Assembly: GCF_902809845.1 (NCBI RefSeq)
Contig: NZ_CADDWI010000013.1
Coordinates: 372,001-436,000, forward strand
DNA from: Chelativorans sp. Marseille-P2723
GTDB lineage: Bacteria > Pseudomonadota > Alphaproteobacteria > Rhizobiales > Rhizobiaceae
DNA length: 64,000 nucleotides
Direction: 5' to 3'
Both the position numbers and the translations under genes were made by a program. A model generated the notes under the pieces. It worked only from the letters and a program-made list of their open reading frames with translations, was not told the DNA's origin and did not search any database. Below, piece after piece: positions 1-9,087 of this stretch. Each line of letters opens with the position of its first letter. The first letter of the stretch is position 1.

Positions 1-461
1 GAGAGCGAGGCTACGATCGCTGCCATTAACTCGACTGTCATTTCACGCACATTGGCTGCCACGAGCACCAGGATAGCAATCCCAGGGATGGTCATCACCA
101 CATCTGAAATAAGCCGAATAATGATGTCCACCTTGCCGCCTACGAAGCCCGCAACAAGTCCGAGCACGACGCCCACGGCCAGACTGATCAGTCCGGCCAT
201 GAGGCCGATCTTAAGGGTCTGCGGCAGGGCTAACGCCATCACGGTCAGCATATCGCGGCCCTGGCCGTCTGTTCCCAGCCAGTGATCTGCGGAAGGTGCC
301 AGGCGCGGGGTGGTTGCACCTACCCGAGCCATGGCCGGATCTAGGAACAGTGGCCCTATAAGGGCGCAAAGACCGATCAGGCCCAGCACCACAAGTCCCG
401 CGAGCAGAGTGCGGTTCTGCACCACTTCACTGTGACGTCCAGCAAAAATCGCCATCGTCAT
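1..461 (-). CDS. ABC transporter permease, DppC-like (partial)
   Basis: Inner-membrane permease of a peptide/nickel-type (Opp/Dpp) ABC importer. The gene runs off the left edge, so only the N-terminal 153 codons are present. I translated it by hand from the ATG at 461. After a first hydrophobic segment (about residues 19-38) comes the DppC-type motif LGTDGQGRDML, then further membrane segments. Its start overlaps the stop of the upstream permease by 4 bp (ATGA), so the two are probably translationally coupled. It is the last visible gene of the leftward cluster headed by the binding protein at 5568. The substrate is not determined; the neighbouring dehydratase suggests a sugar-acid derivative or glycoconjugate rather than a peptide. 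Confidence 0.85.
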   Translation of the reverse strand, partial: MTMAIFAGRHSEVVQNRTLLAGLVVLGLIGLCALIGPLFLDPAMARVGATTPRLAPSADHWLGTDGQGRDMLTVMALALPQTLKIGLMAGLISLAVGVVLGLVAGFVGGKVDIIIRLISDVVMTIPGIAILVLVAANVREMTVELMAAIVASL

Positions 462-1462
462 GTCCTCTGGGCAGTGATCCGCGGATCGATGAGCGGATAG
501 ATGAGATCAAGGATGAACATGGCCACGGCCAGCGACACGGACAGGAGGAGCACGATACCCTGGATAACAAAGTAGTCCTGCGACTGGATGGCTTGATAGA
601 GCCTGAAACCAATGCCTGGATAGGAGAAGATCACCTCCACCAGGATCGCACCCGAAACAATATGGCCAAGTGCCATGGCTAGCTTGGTAAGTTGTGGCAG
701 CATGGCATTGCGCATCCCGTACCAGAGGAAGACGCGTTGCTTCCGCAACCCTTTCGCTTCCGCCAGCGCGATGTAGTCCTCGCCGAGCACGCTGATCATC
801 ATGCCGCGCATGCCGATCGCCCAAGCGCCGACTTCTGCGAGAATGATAGAAAGAGCCGGCAACGTGCCATGCCAGGCAATGGCTTTGACGGTCACCCAAT
901 TCAGGCCGATATCGACGCCGAAGGGAATGCCACCGCCCGCGGGAAAAATGCGCAACACGATCGCGAAGACATAAAGCAGGATCATGCCGATCAGGAAGTA
1001 GGGCACCGAGGAAAGCAGGAGAATACCGCTACCGAACACACGGAAGAATCGGTGCGCCTGGGGCCATGCCATCAGCCCGCCGAGCCATGTGCCGAGAAAA
1101 AAGCTCACAGCCGTCGCGAAGCCGAGCAGGCCAAGCGTCCAAGGCAGGCCCGCGAGGACACCATCTATGACGCGTTCTGGAAAATTGACCAGTGAATAGC
1201 CGAAATCGAAGCGAAATGCCGCTTGCCAGAAGGAAAGGTACTGCTGCCAAAGCGGATCATCGAGGCCGAAGCGTTCCCGGTAAGAATTGACAAGCGCCTG
1301 CACATCGCCGACCGCGCCACCAGATTCCGCCATGATGCGATTGAGTTGTGCTTCGATTGGATCGCCCGGCATTAGCCGTGGCAGCGCGAAATTGATTGAT
1401 ACTGCCAGAAAGATGACAAGCAGCATGATGCCGAAGCGACGGAGAACGTAATCAGCGTACAT
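458..1462 (-). CDS. ABC transporter permease, DppB-like
   Basis: Inner-membrane permease of the Opp/Dpp family, 334 residues, the usual DppB length. It opens with the typical MYADYVLRRFG start and first membrane helix, has the family motif LPRLMPGDPIEAQL near residue 30, and carries the cytoplasmic EAA loop (ALAEAKGLRKQRVFLWYGMRNA) that docks on the ATPase. I chose the ATG at 1462 over the longer reading frame beginning at 1510 because homologues begin with this M-x-x-Y-x-x-R-R sequence. No ATPase subunit is visible; it must lie beyond the left edge or be supplied elsewhere. The stop overlaps the next permease start by 4 bp. Confidence 0.9.
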   Translation of the reverse strand: MYADYVLRRFGIMLLVIFLAVSINFALPRLMPGDPIEAQLNRIMAESGGAVGDVQALVNSYRERFGLDDPLWQQYLSFWQAAFRFDFGYSLVNFPERVIDGVLAGLPWTLGLLGFATAVSFFLGTWLGGLMAWPQAHRFFRVFGSGILLLSSVPYFLIGMILLYVFAIVLRIFPAGGGIPFGVDIGLNWVTVKAIAWHGTLPALSIILAEVGAWAIGMRGMMISVLGEDYIALAEAKGLRKQRVFLWYGMRNAMLPQLTKLAMALGHIVSGAILVEVIFSYPGIGFRLYQAIQSQDYFVIQGIVLLLSVSLAVAMFILDLIYPLIDPRITAQRT

Positions 1463-1530
1463 CGACCGCCCCCACAGCCCGCATCTTCCGGCCAGCAAAG
1501 CCAGAAACACTTCCCATCACGCAGTTGTTA

Positions 1531-2721
1531 CTATACCCGCAGCGCATCGAGAACAGCATCCGTCAGTCCGAGCCCGAAGCCTGGCTCATTATTTGGTACA
1601 AGCCATCCGTCTTCCGGCACTGACATTCCCGGGAAAACGACAGTTTCCTTCAGCGGCGTGCCAGGGCCGCCGCCGACGAAATACTCACCCCAGCGCACAT
1701 TCGGGGAAGAGAAGCTGAAATGCTGGCCGTAAGGCGTGTTCATACCGGCATGCAGGATCACCTCGATTCCCGCCGCCTCGGCGATGTGGCTGATCCTTTG
1801 GCAGCCGGTGAAACCGCCTACCCATGCGATATCGGGTTGAAAAATATCAGCTAGATCCAGTTTCGCAGCGTGCGAGAAGGGATAAGGGGTGTACCAGTGT
1901 TCGCCAGTTGCGAGTGTCATCCAAGGCAGCCGCGAACGCAGACTGCTGTGTGCATTGAAATTCTCAGGCGTCAGGCAATCTTCGATCCACCGCAGTCCAT
2001 AAGGACGCAGGCGTTCAGCAAGCCGGACGGCAAACTCCACGTCGAATGCCATCCAGCAATCAAGCATCAACTCGACGTCCGGACCGATCTGTTCGCGGGT
2101 GCCCGCCACCAATTCCTCGTTGCGGATCAACGCATCGAGGCCGTCATACATCCCATAGGGACAGGCAAGCTTCGTAGCGCGGAAGCCAAGCTCCATGTGC
2201 CATTCCGTGTCGTTGCCTGTTGCATAGCAGAATAGCCTGTCACGTACGGGCCCGCCCGCCAGTTCATAGACCGGCACCCCTAATATTTTACCTTTGAGGT
2301 CCCACATGGCCAGATCGACTGCGCTTATGGCGTAAGAGGCAAGGCCGGTGGTACCGTAAGGAGAGGCCATGCGCATCATGAGATCCCAGACGCGATCAGT
2401 GGCGAGTGCGTTCTCGCCTTCCAGAAGCGGCGCGAAATGCTGGTTGATGAGCGAGACGACCGGTTCTCGGTAACGCGAAACGCCGAAGCCAAACGTGTCG
2501 TCGTCGGCGGTCACGAGGCAGCCGACGCCCCCATCGAAACGCCAGCTTGAACGCAGTTGCTTGAAGCGATCATAGGCTGACATAGGGCCGGCAATCTCGG
2601 CGGATTTTGTCCAGGGCGGCCGCGTCGGGGGCGTACCGCGCTGCTCGCCGTCCTTATACAGCGCGCCAACCATCTCGTTCTTGATGCGAAAGGCCCGGAT
2701 TTCCTTGATCTTCACCATCAC
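1531..2721 (-). CDS. L-rhamnonate dehydratase-like enolase-superfamily enzyme
   Basis: Member of the mandelate racemase/muconate-lactonizing group, 396 residues, closest by eye to L-rhamnonate dehydratase (RhmD), which turns an acid sugar into its 2-keto-3-deoxy derivative. Seen in the sequence: metal ligands Asp221 (LDCW), Glu247 (WIEDC) and Glu274 (GEHW), and a probable catalytic Asp297/His324 pair (QPDIAW and ILHAGM). The N-terminal capping domain (ATPMS-like stretch AGPMSAY) also resembles RhmD. An N-terminal histidine that RhmD is recalled to use (His33) has no obvious counterpart, so the substrate may differ from L-rhamnonate. Two Met codons stand at the start (2721, 2718). It lies 4 bp downstream of the dehydrogenase gene and shares its operon. 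Confidence 0.85.
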   Translation of the reverse strand: MMVKIKEIRAFRIKNEMVGALYKDGEQRGTPPTRPPWTKSAEIAGPMSAYDRFKQLRSSWRFDGGVGCLVTADDDTFGFGVSRYREPVVSLINQHFAPLLEGENALATDRVWDLMMRMASPYGTTGLASYAISAVDLAMWDLKGKILGVPVYELAGGPVRDRLFCYATGNDTEWHMELGFRATKLACPYGMYDGLDALIRNEELVAGTREQIGPDVELMLDCWMAFDVEFAVRLAERLRPYGLRWIEDCLTPENFNAHSSLRSRLPWMTLATGEHWYTPYPFSHAAKLDLADIFQPDIAWVGGFTGCQRISHIAEAAGIEVILHAGMNTPYGQHFSFSSPNVRWGEYFVGGGPGTPLKETVVFPGMSVPEDGWLVPNNEPGFGLGLTDAVLDALRV

Positions 2722-2725
2722 ACCC

Positions 2726-3745
2726 TCACGGTTTAAGCAGTACCTTGCTTACTGCCCCGGGCTTGCCTACCAGCCGCTCAAACCAGGCTCCACCCTCTGA
2801 TAGCGGCGCTTCCACGATCCAGGGATCCAGCCTCAGCCGACTGACACCCAACGCTTCCGTGGCGGCGAGGAAATCGTCTTCGTCGTAGCAGAAGACACCT
2901 CTGACCTCGATTTCGCGTCGGATCACATCTGAGACCTGGAACTGACTTGTCTCCTCGTGCAAGCCGCTCAGCAGGACCTTGCCGCTCGAGCGCGTGGCTG
3001 CAACAGCCTGAGCGCGTGTGGCCGCAGATCCGACAGCATCCAGGGTCACATGTGCCCCTACTCCACCCGTGCTCTCCTTGATTGCGGTGACCGGGTCTTG
3101 GCACGAGGGGTCGATGGGGGTTGCACCGAGTGCTTCGCCCATTGCAAGCCTTTCGCGATCGAGATCGGAAATGAAAAGCCGCGCAGCGCCGAGTTGTTGC
3201 ATGACCTGCAAGCCAAGAAGGCCAATAGGCCCGGCGCCGATTACGAGGACAGTGCGGCCCAGTAGTCCTCCTGCCAGCTTGCCAATGCGCATTGCCACGG
3301 CCGCCGGCTCCACCAGCGCTCCACGGGAAAGATCCATGCCGTCAGGCAGGGCATGCACTGCGCGCCCTGGCACCGCAACCTGCTGTGCGAACGCGCCTGG
3401 ACGGTGCGCGCCGACAAGGGAGCGTGAAAGGCAAAGATGCGGAGCTGCCGACCGGCAGTGGACGCAGGTGCCGCAGGAAATCATCGGATTGCAAGTAACC
3501 GGCTGTCCCACGAAAAGATCATCGCCAGCCTGCTTTCCTACGCTGATAATCGTGCCCGAGAATTCATGCCCCATTACGAGCGGCGGCACGCGTAGTGCAT
3601 TGTGGCCGAGATAGCCGCCGAGCTCGGAGCCGCAAATGCCTACATAGGCAACCTCGATCACCACTTCATCCTCGAGTGGTTTCGGTTCGGGCCAGTCACG
3701 CATCGCCATGTTGCGGGGCGCTTCCCACACAAGTGCTTTCATCAA
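2726..3745 (-). CDS. Zinc-dependent alcohol dehydrogenase (MDR family)
   Basis: Medium-chain dehydrogenase, 339 residues, of the sorbitol/threonine dehydrogenase type: oxidises a secondary alcohol of a polyol or sugar acid with NAD(P). Catalytic zinc ligands are Cys38 (GICGSE), His60-Glu61 (GHE) and probably Glu146. The structural zinc site is Cys91, Cys94, Cys97, Cys105. The nucleotide-binding GAGPIG lies at 170-175. It sits between the binding-protein gene and the dehydratase gene with short gaps, so it is probably co-transcribed and acts on the imported compound or a breakdown product. The exact substrate cannot be read from sequence. Confidence 0.88.
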   Translation of the reverse strand: MMKALVWEAPRNMAMRDWPEPKPLEDEVVIEVAYVGICGSELGGYLGHNALRVPPLVMGHEFSGTIISVGKQAGDDLFVGQPVTCNPMISCGTCVHCRSAAPHLCLSRSLVGAHRPGAFAQQVAVPGRAVHALPDGMDLSRGALVEPAAVAMRIGKLAGGLLGRTVLVIGAGPIGLLGLQVMQQLGAARLFISDLDRERLAMGEALGATPIDPSCQDPVTAIKESTGGVGAHVTLDAVGSAATRAQAVAATRSSGKVLLSGLHEETSQFQVSDVIRREIEVRGVFCYDEDDFLAATEALGVSRLRLDPWIVEAPLSEGGAWFERLVGKPGAVSKVLLKP

Positions 3746-3804
3746 ATTACCCTGCCGTAAGGAAGGGCACGGAAGCAGTCCGTGCCCAGGATTGAGCGGT
3801 CGTT

Positions 3805-5568
3805 CTATTGTGTCGGCTCAAGCCGATGGATGATCCGCGCGAAGCCCTCCCAGGCGACGAACGGAGCTGCATAGGGATCCTCCGCACTGGGGTACCCGCT
3901 CCAGTAGGTCGTGTTGAACGGCTGGGTGTGGAACTCTTCCGCGAGCGGGATCTCCGGAAGGTCGCGCAGGAAGATGTCGGTCGCCTGCTTGACCGCTTCC
4001 ATATATTCCGGGTTCTCCGGCGAAGGTTGCAACGTTTCCATGCGGTCCAGCAGAGCGTCCATCTCGGGATTAGCGTAGCGCGTGGGCGCTCGGTTGTTGG
4101 GCGTGCCCTGACCCTCTGGAACGCTGTACTTTGAGTGGAAGTGTTCCAGCGTCTGCCAGGGATCGTATTGGCTGCCGCAATGGGTGTTGACTTCCATCTC
4201 GAAATTGCCCGCCGTTACGGCCGCAGTAAGCGCATTGTTCTGTTGGGCGCGGAAAAGCGTGTCGAAACCGGCACTGCGCAATTGCTGCGATAGGACCGGG
4301 CCTGCGGGATTGCCTTGATAGACCTGCAGTTCGATCTGGAAAGGCGTACCGTCCTCATTCTGCCACATGCTCTGGCCGTTTCGGACGAAGCCCGCCTCTG
4401 TCATATACTCTTCGACCTTCTCAAGATTTGGTCCCTCCCCATAGCCTTCAGGCAGCTCCATCTGTTCGATATAGGCTTGCAGACTGGGGACGGAGGAGAA
4501 TGGAAGGATGGATTTAGGGAAGCTGCCTTCCCACGCCAGGTTGATGAGTTGGTCCCGGTCCACGGCGTGGCTGATCGCCTGGCGAAGAGCTACGTTGTTG
4601 AACGGTTCACGCTGGGTGTTGAAGCGGATGGACATGATGCAGCCCGCAGAGGCACCCCACATCGGGCCTTCGCTGTTCCAGGCCTGTAGATTGGGATTCT
4701 CGACGCGGATCGCCTCGAAGGCACCCGGCTGGATGGAGCGGCCCATATCGATCTGGTTGGTCGCATAGAGCTGCGGCATGGCCTCCTGCGTAGCCGGCAC
4801 ATAGATGAGGCGTTCGACGTTGGGCATACGGTCCACGAGCCCCTGGTCGAGCGCCCACCAATCGTCACGCAGGTCGAAGACGAGCGCATTGGCGTCCGCG
4901 CGCATAAGCTTGTAGGCCCCGGTGCCTAATGGTAGCCCACGCTCCGGATCGTAGTTTGAGAAGGTTTTCGGGTCTTCGCCCTTCCAGATGTGCTCAGGCA
5001 CCACTACGAAGCGGGCCGCCTGTCCAGTGGCGAGGAAGTCCTGTACCCAACGCGGGCCAGGCTTCGTGAGCCTGACACGGACAGTCAAGGGATCAAGAAC
5101 TTCGACCGAATCCACCCATTCTGCAATCACGGTCGAAAAGAGCAGATCTGGCGCTGCATCCATGAGCATCTCGAAGGTGAACGCAACGTCATCCGCGTTG
5201 AAATCTTCACCGTCGCTCCATTTCACCCCGTCCCGAACGCGAATCGTGACCTCGGTGAAATCATCGTTGTATTCGACGCTGTCGCCCTGCCACGGGATAC
5301 GCTCGTTGGTGACGTGGTTGGTCCAGAAGAGCTGCTCGTTAACGGTGTAGTGCAGGTTATTGCGCTGATGGAGCAGCAGGCCGGCATAGGGATTGAAATT
5401 ATCCGGCGAGGGCACCGAGTTATGGAAATCCCAGCCCTGGCTGATTAGCGTACGGTTGCGTGGTATGTCCTGCGCGTTTCCGGCAACTGCCGTTGACAAC
5501 AGCAAAGTGCCGGCAAGCCCCAAGGCCGGCATTAAGCTGAAAACAGCCCTCCGAACTAGATGATCCAT
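3805..5568 (-). CDS. ABC transporter substrate-binding protein (peptide/SBP family 5)
   Basis: Periplasmic binding protein of the oligopeptide/dipeptide class, 587 residues. The start at 5568 is favoured over a longer frame because a strong ribosome site (GGGAGGA) lies about 5 bases upstream and the protein then begins with a clean signal peptide (hydrophobic core LMPALGLAGTLLLSTAVA, cleavage after AGNAQ). The class hallmark VRDGVKWSDGEDFNADDVAFTF is present near residue 110. It heads the leftward cluster and faces the IclR gene across a 150-bp regulatory gap. The family also carries sugars, opines and nickel, so the ligand is open; the adjacent sugar-acid enzymes suggest a carbohydrate. Confidence 0.9.
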   Translation of the reverse strand: MDHLVRRAVFSLMPALGLAGTLLLSTAVAGNAQDIPRNRTLISQGWDFHNSVPSPDNFNPYAGLLLHQRNNLHYTVNEQLFWTNHVTNERIPWQGDSVEYNDDFTEVTIRVRDGVKWSDGEDFNADDVAFTFEMLMDAAPDLLFSTVIAEWVDSVEVLDPLTVRVRLTKPGPRWVQDFLATGQAARFVVVPEHIWKGEDPKTFSNYDPERGLPLGTGAYKLMRADANALVFDLRDDWWALDQGLVDRMPNVERLIYVPATQEAMPQLYATNQIDMGRSIQPGAFEAIRVENPNLQAWNSEGPMWGASAGCIMSIRFNTQREPFNNVALRQAISHAVDRDQLINLAWEGSFPKSILPFSSVPSLQAYIEQMELPEGYGEGPNLEKVEEYMTEAGFVRNGQSMWQNEDGTPFQIELQVYQGNPAGPVLSQQLRSAGFDTLFRAQQNNALTAAVTAGNFEMEVNTHCGSQYDPWQTLEHFHSKYSVPEGQGTPNNRAPTRYANPEMDALLDRMETLQPSPENPEYMEAVKQATDIFLRDLPEIPLAEEFHTQPFNTTYWSGYPSAEDPYAAPFVAWEGFARIIHRLEPTQ

Positions 5569-5625
5569 GTCTTCCTCCCTAATAATCCGGCTTGTGAGGC
5601 ACACAAACCGGTATTCCCTTTTATT

Positions 5626-5645
5626 AAGTTCATATATACGAACTT
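5626..5645. promoter_or_regulatory. Palindrome AAGTTC-N8-GAACTT, candidate IclR operator
   Basis: A perfect 6-bp inverted repeat with an 8-bp AT spacer lies midway between the divergent binding-protein and IclR genes. A second short palindrome, TTGAG-TT-CTCAA, overlaps its right edge at 5644-5655. IclR regulators bind short palindromes in such divergent promoters. Seen in sequence; the operator role is inferred. Confidence 0.45.
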
Positions 5646-5720
5646 GAGTTCTCAAAATTGTATTTGCGATCAGGCTAACCGTCAAGAAAGTTTGGTCGGT
5701 GGTAGAAAAAGGAAACCGGG

Positions 5721-6599
5721 TTGGCATCTCAACAGGCAGAAAGGGCAGGACGTTCAGTAAAATCTGCGGAGCGTGTGCTTGACCTACTTGAAACGATCGG
5801 TGCATCACCAAATGGGACAACGTTCAGCGATCTGGGAGCGAGCCTCGGTATTCCCAAGAGCAGTTTACATGCCCTGCTGAACGTACTCACCTCGCGCGGC
5901 TATATCGAGTTTGATCAGGCCAGCCGGCGCATCAGCCTTGGTATCCGCATCTGGGAAACGGGCCTTGCTTATCACCGTCATCACGGATTTCTGAAGGAGG
6001 CGCGCGCGGTCATGGAAAACATTGTCCGCCGTATCAATGAGACGGTGCAACTTGCCAAACTGGCAGGCAGTGAGAACATATATCTCGACAAAGTTGACAG
6101 CACGCATCCGCTGCGCCTGCAATCGGAGGTGGGTTTGCGCTTGTCGGCCCATGCCACTGGTGTTGGTAAAGCGCTTCTCGCACAGCTTGATGAGGCCGAT
6201 GTGGGTGGGCGATTTCCTGCGGAAATGAGCAGGCATACTCCAAACACGATCGGCACGCTGGAAGCTTTGCTTGACGAACTGGCTCTTACCCGCAAGCGGG
6301 GCTTTGCGGTAGACAATGAGGAATACACGCCGGGTATCTTTTGTCTGGCCGTTCCTGTCTACCAGGGCGCCCAGCGCGCCACTATAGCCATGAGCGCTTC
6401 AGTACCGACATCCCGCGTCACGCGGCAGGCACTGCCGAACATCCTTTCCGCAATGGCGGACGGCAGCGTTGAGATTACGCAACGCATCGGTGGCCAATGT
6501 CCGGACGATGCGCTTCAGGTTCTTACCGATCCCGTTGTGGCAGCGGCGCGCATTGAAGAGATGCTCAACTCCGGCCGCTATCCGGTGGCCTTTGCATAA
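5721..6599 (+). CDS. IclR family transcriptional regulator
   Basis: Regulator of 292 residues with an N-terminal winged helix-turn-helix (about residues 13-75, including LASLGIPKSSLHALLNVLTSRGY-like sequence) and the C-terminal IclR effector domain, shown by GLRLSAHATGVGKALLA, GFAVDNEEYTPGIFCLAVPV and a late hydrophobic strand. It starts with TTG; the nearest ribosome-site-like stretch is GGAA about 8 bases upstream. It is divergent from the ABC/dehydratase cluster and probably controls it in response to the imported substrate or a breakdown product. Confidence 0.92.
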   Translation: MASQQAERAGRSVKSAERVLDLLETIGASPNGTTFSDLGASLGIPKSSLHALLNVLTSRGYIEFDQASRRISLGIRIWETGLAYHRHHGFLKEARAVMENIVRRINETVQLAKLAGSENIYLDKVDSTHPLRLQSEVGLRLSAHATGVGKALLAQLDEADVGGRFPAEMSRHTPNTIGTLEALLDELALTRKRGFAVDNEEYTPGIFCLAVPVYQGAQRATIAMSASVPTSRVTRQALPNILSAMADGSVEITQRIGGQCPDDALQVLTDPVVAAARIEEMLNSGRYPVAFA

Positions 6600-6678
6600 G
6601 CAAGATGCGCTGACGGTGCATGAACCGAAAGAGGTCATGGGAACGCCAAGCAAGCAGCAACCCGAGACTGTATCTTGC

Positions 6679-7737
6679 TCAAAGGGGTCCCTGCGTTTTC
6701 TGCGGTGCGCCGCCAGCCGCTGACGACGCCAGCATGGCGGCGATCATCGCTGTACTGTGGGCGCCTATCCTCCCGCAGGACTGATTTCTACCCTTTCCTT
6801 TGGCAAGCTCTAGCAACGATTCAACCGGCCCGGTACAATTGTAGATCCATGCTCCTTCGGGCAACGCAAATCGCTTGTTCGTTCCGTCAAAACCACGAAA
6901 TTTGCAATGATCCCGGTCAAACTCTGCCGTCAGCAGTCCCTTGCTCCCTGTGAGGAACAGGCGCATCAAGCCCCGATTGCCCTGCGGCATGGCTGCGGCG
7001 CCAGAAATCGAGATCACCGCGCCGTTTTGCATCCGTGCAACTCCGGAATTCGCCAAATCCACCTGCCCGCGCAACACTGATTGCGCGCTGACGCTTTCGG
7101 GCTCCAATCCCGAAAGATAAAGCATCAGCGCGAGAGAATGGGACAACTGGCCATATGCAAAGCCACCCCCCTGGCTAGGATCCTGCCAGGTCGTCCTGTC
7201 GGGACGGAAAAATGCACCCTTCCAGCTGTGCAGACCTTCGTCGCCGAAAAAAACGTCTCGTGTCGCCGAAATGAAGCTGACCATGACATGTTCGATCTCG
7301 CCCAGCATCCCATCAGCAATACGCTCTTTAAGCTCCGCCACCCGCGGCAGATAATTGTAACCGTTGGCGATCACCAGATGCCGCCCCTTCTCGTTGGCAA
7401 GCTGCACGAGTTCCCACGCCTGTCGGGGGTCGAGCGTAAACGGTTTCTCGCACAAGACATGCGCTCCAGCCATGAGCGCGTCGCGCGTGTGCTCGTAATG
7501 GAGATGGTGTGGCGAGGCGACGATCGCAATGTCGGGTTTCCGCTCCAAAACGACCCTGTGGTCCTCGCTGGCGAAGGCAAAGCCGAAATGGTCCCGCACA
7601 CGCTCGAGTTCCTGTACGCCCTTACGGCAGACCGCATCCAGAAACACGTCGTGGCGGCCTTTCAGCACCGGAATATGGTTGTGCGCGGCGTACCAGCCGG
7701 CCCCGATTACCGCTGCGCGAAGCTTTTCGGAAATCAT
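6679..7737 (-). CDS. Gfo/Idh/MocA family oxidoreductase
   Basis: NAD(P)-dependent oxidoreductase of 352 residues. The N-terminal Rossmann fold begins AVIGAGWYAAHNHIP (from residue 9) and the family motif CEKPF lies at 96-100, followed by the GFO_IDH_MocA C-terminal domain. I set the start at 7737 because GGAGAGG lies just upstream; the longer frame to 7827 has no such site. It is convergent with the IclR gene and follows the hydroxyacid dehydrogenase gene on the same strand. Family members act on sugars, inositols and their acids, in keeping with the neighbouring sugar-acid cluster, but the substrate is unknown. Confidence 0.87.
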   Translation of the reverse strand: MISEKLRAAVIGAGWYAAHNHIPVLKGRHDVFLDAVCRKGVQELERVRDHFGFAFASEDHRVVLERKPDIAIVASPHHLHYEHTRDALMAGAHVLCEKPFTLDPRQAWELVQLANEKGRHLVIANGYNYLPRVAELKERIADGMLGEIEHVMVSFISATRDVFFGDEGLHSWKGAFFRPDRTTWQDPSQGGGFAYGQLSHSLALMLYLSGLEPESVSAQSVLRGQVDLANSGVARMQNGAVISISGAAAMPQGNRGLMRLFLTGSKGLLTAEFDRDHCKFRGFDGTNKRFALPEGAWIYNCTGPVESLLELAKGKGRNQSCGRIGAHSTAMIAAMLASSAAGGAPQKTQGPL

Positions 7738-7873
7738 GCTCACCTCTCCGTTTTCTCCATGGCAATACGGGCGACGGAAACCCCCTGGCGTGAATGCCGA
7801 AAATCCACCACCCGTTGGCTTGGCCATGAGGAATAAACGATTGCTGCGAATTTATTTGCCGACGTTGTTTAGG

Positions 7874-8863
7874 CTAATAGCCAAGCTGAAGGTCAACGCG
7901 GCGCAAGAGAGGTCTGTCTGCGAGGAAATTGTCAAGATCCTCGACAAAAGCTTCGACAGCAAGCTTGGCATAGTCTGCCGGGCGGTCCAGCCAGCAATGG
8001 GGCGTGACGATCAGGTTAGGCACCTCCCACAGCGGTGAATTTGCAGGCAGCGGCTCCTGCTCGAAGACATCGAGTATGGCGCCAGCGAGTTCTCCCGCCT
8101 CCAGCTTTTTTACCAGGTGCTCATAATCCATCAGCTGGGCGCGTCCGATATTCAGGATCTGGGCATGAGTGGGAAGGCAGTCGAGCGCCTCGGCGTCGAT
8201 GCAATTGCGCGTCTGTTCCGTGAGTGGCAACGCGACAATGACGAAGTCGGCCCGCTTCAAGCATTCCCTCAAGCGGTCCATATTATGGACTTCATCCACA
8301 CTGTCCCGAGGCGCCGCTGTGCGGGAGAGCCCGATTGTATTCAATCCAAGCTGCTTTGCAGCCCGTGCTGCGGCTCCGCCAAGGCCACCCAGGCCAAGAA
8401 TTACCGCCGTTTTGCCTTCTATTGGATCGGAAAGCTGCTGCGCCCAAACGCGTTTTGTCTGGTTATGGAAGAAGAATGCCATGTGGTTGTTCATCATCAG
8501 GAGCGCCATCATGGCGATCTCATGCATGCGCTGTGCATGCACTCCACGCGCATTGGTCAGGATCATGCCGTTTGGAACATGCGCCAGTGCATTGTCTACC
8601 CCGGCGCTCGAAAGCTGTAGCCATTTAAGCTTGGGTGCACGGCTCGCGAGACCTTGAAGCGGTACCGGTCCGGCGATCATCAGCACATCCGCATCGCGGA
8701 GAAAGTTGTCGGTGCGCTGCTGGTCGGAATTGAACGTCATGCGGATCCGGTCAATCACGCCCGGGTGGCGCTGAAGGGCAGCCTCCACGAGCGCTGGTGT
8801 CAGCATTTTCGACTCGCGCGATGTCGAACCGGTTTCGAAATGGACGGCGAGGAGGTCAGACAT
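7874..8863 (-). CDS. D-2-hydroxyacid dehydrogenase
   Basis: NAD(P)-dependent reductase or oxidase of 2-hydroxy acids, 329 residues. The Rossmann motif GLGGLG is at 157-162; the catalytic set is Arg241 (NIGRAQL), Glu270 (FEQEPL) and His289 (TPHCW). The presence of all three supports an active enzyme of the glyoxylate/hydroxypyruvate reductase type. It lies upstream of the Gfo/Idh/MocA gene on the same strand, separated by about 135 bp, and may share its promoter. It could process a 2-keto or 2-hydroxy acid produced by the neighbouring dehydratase route; this is inference. Confidence 0.88.
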   Translation of the reverse strand: MSDLLAVHFETGSTSRESKMLTPALVEAALQRHPGVIDRIRMTFNSDQQRTDNFLRDADVLMIAGPVPLQGLASRAPKLKWLQLSSAGVDNALAHVPNGMILTNARGVHAQRMHEIAMMALLMMNNHMAFFFHNQTKRVWAQQLSDPIEGKTAVILGLGGLGGAAARAAKQLGLNTIGLSRTAAPRDSVDEVHNMDRLRECLKRADFVIVALPLTEQTRNCIDAEALDCLPTHAQILNIGRAQLMDYEHLVKKLEAGELAGAILDVFEQEPLPANSPLWEVPNLIVTPHCWLDRPADYAKLAVEAFVEDLDNFLADRPLLRRVDLQLGY

Positions 8864-9087
8864 GCTCGTTAACCGGATAGGATAATTAGCGTATGAGCTT
8901 ATGAAAGGCTTTTGGAAAGGTCAAACCATCGTTTCGGTCGTAACTTCTTGCAGCATTAGTACAGCGCTAGTACGTGACTGGGCTGCGTTTGCGCTACGGC
9001 GCGCCCAAAGCGACTGAAAGACCTGCGCGCGGCTTTGGTTAGAGAATATCCAAACCTGAGAAAACATAGGTTTCGGTGGTTCATTGT

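Noticed and set aside
3018-3614. 198-codon plus-strand open frame opposite the alcohol dehydrogenase
   Set aside because: Antisense shadow of a well-supported zinc dehydrogenase gene.
8957-8973. TAGTAC-AGCGC-TAGTAC repeat in the gap between the hydroxyacid dehydrogenase and enoyl-CoA hydratase genes
   Set aside because: Short, and no known operator matches. It lies where neither gene obviously needs a shared operator.
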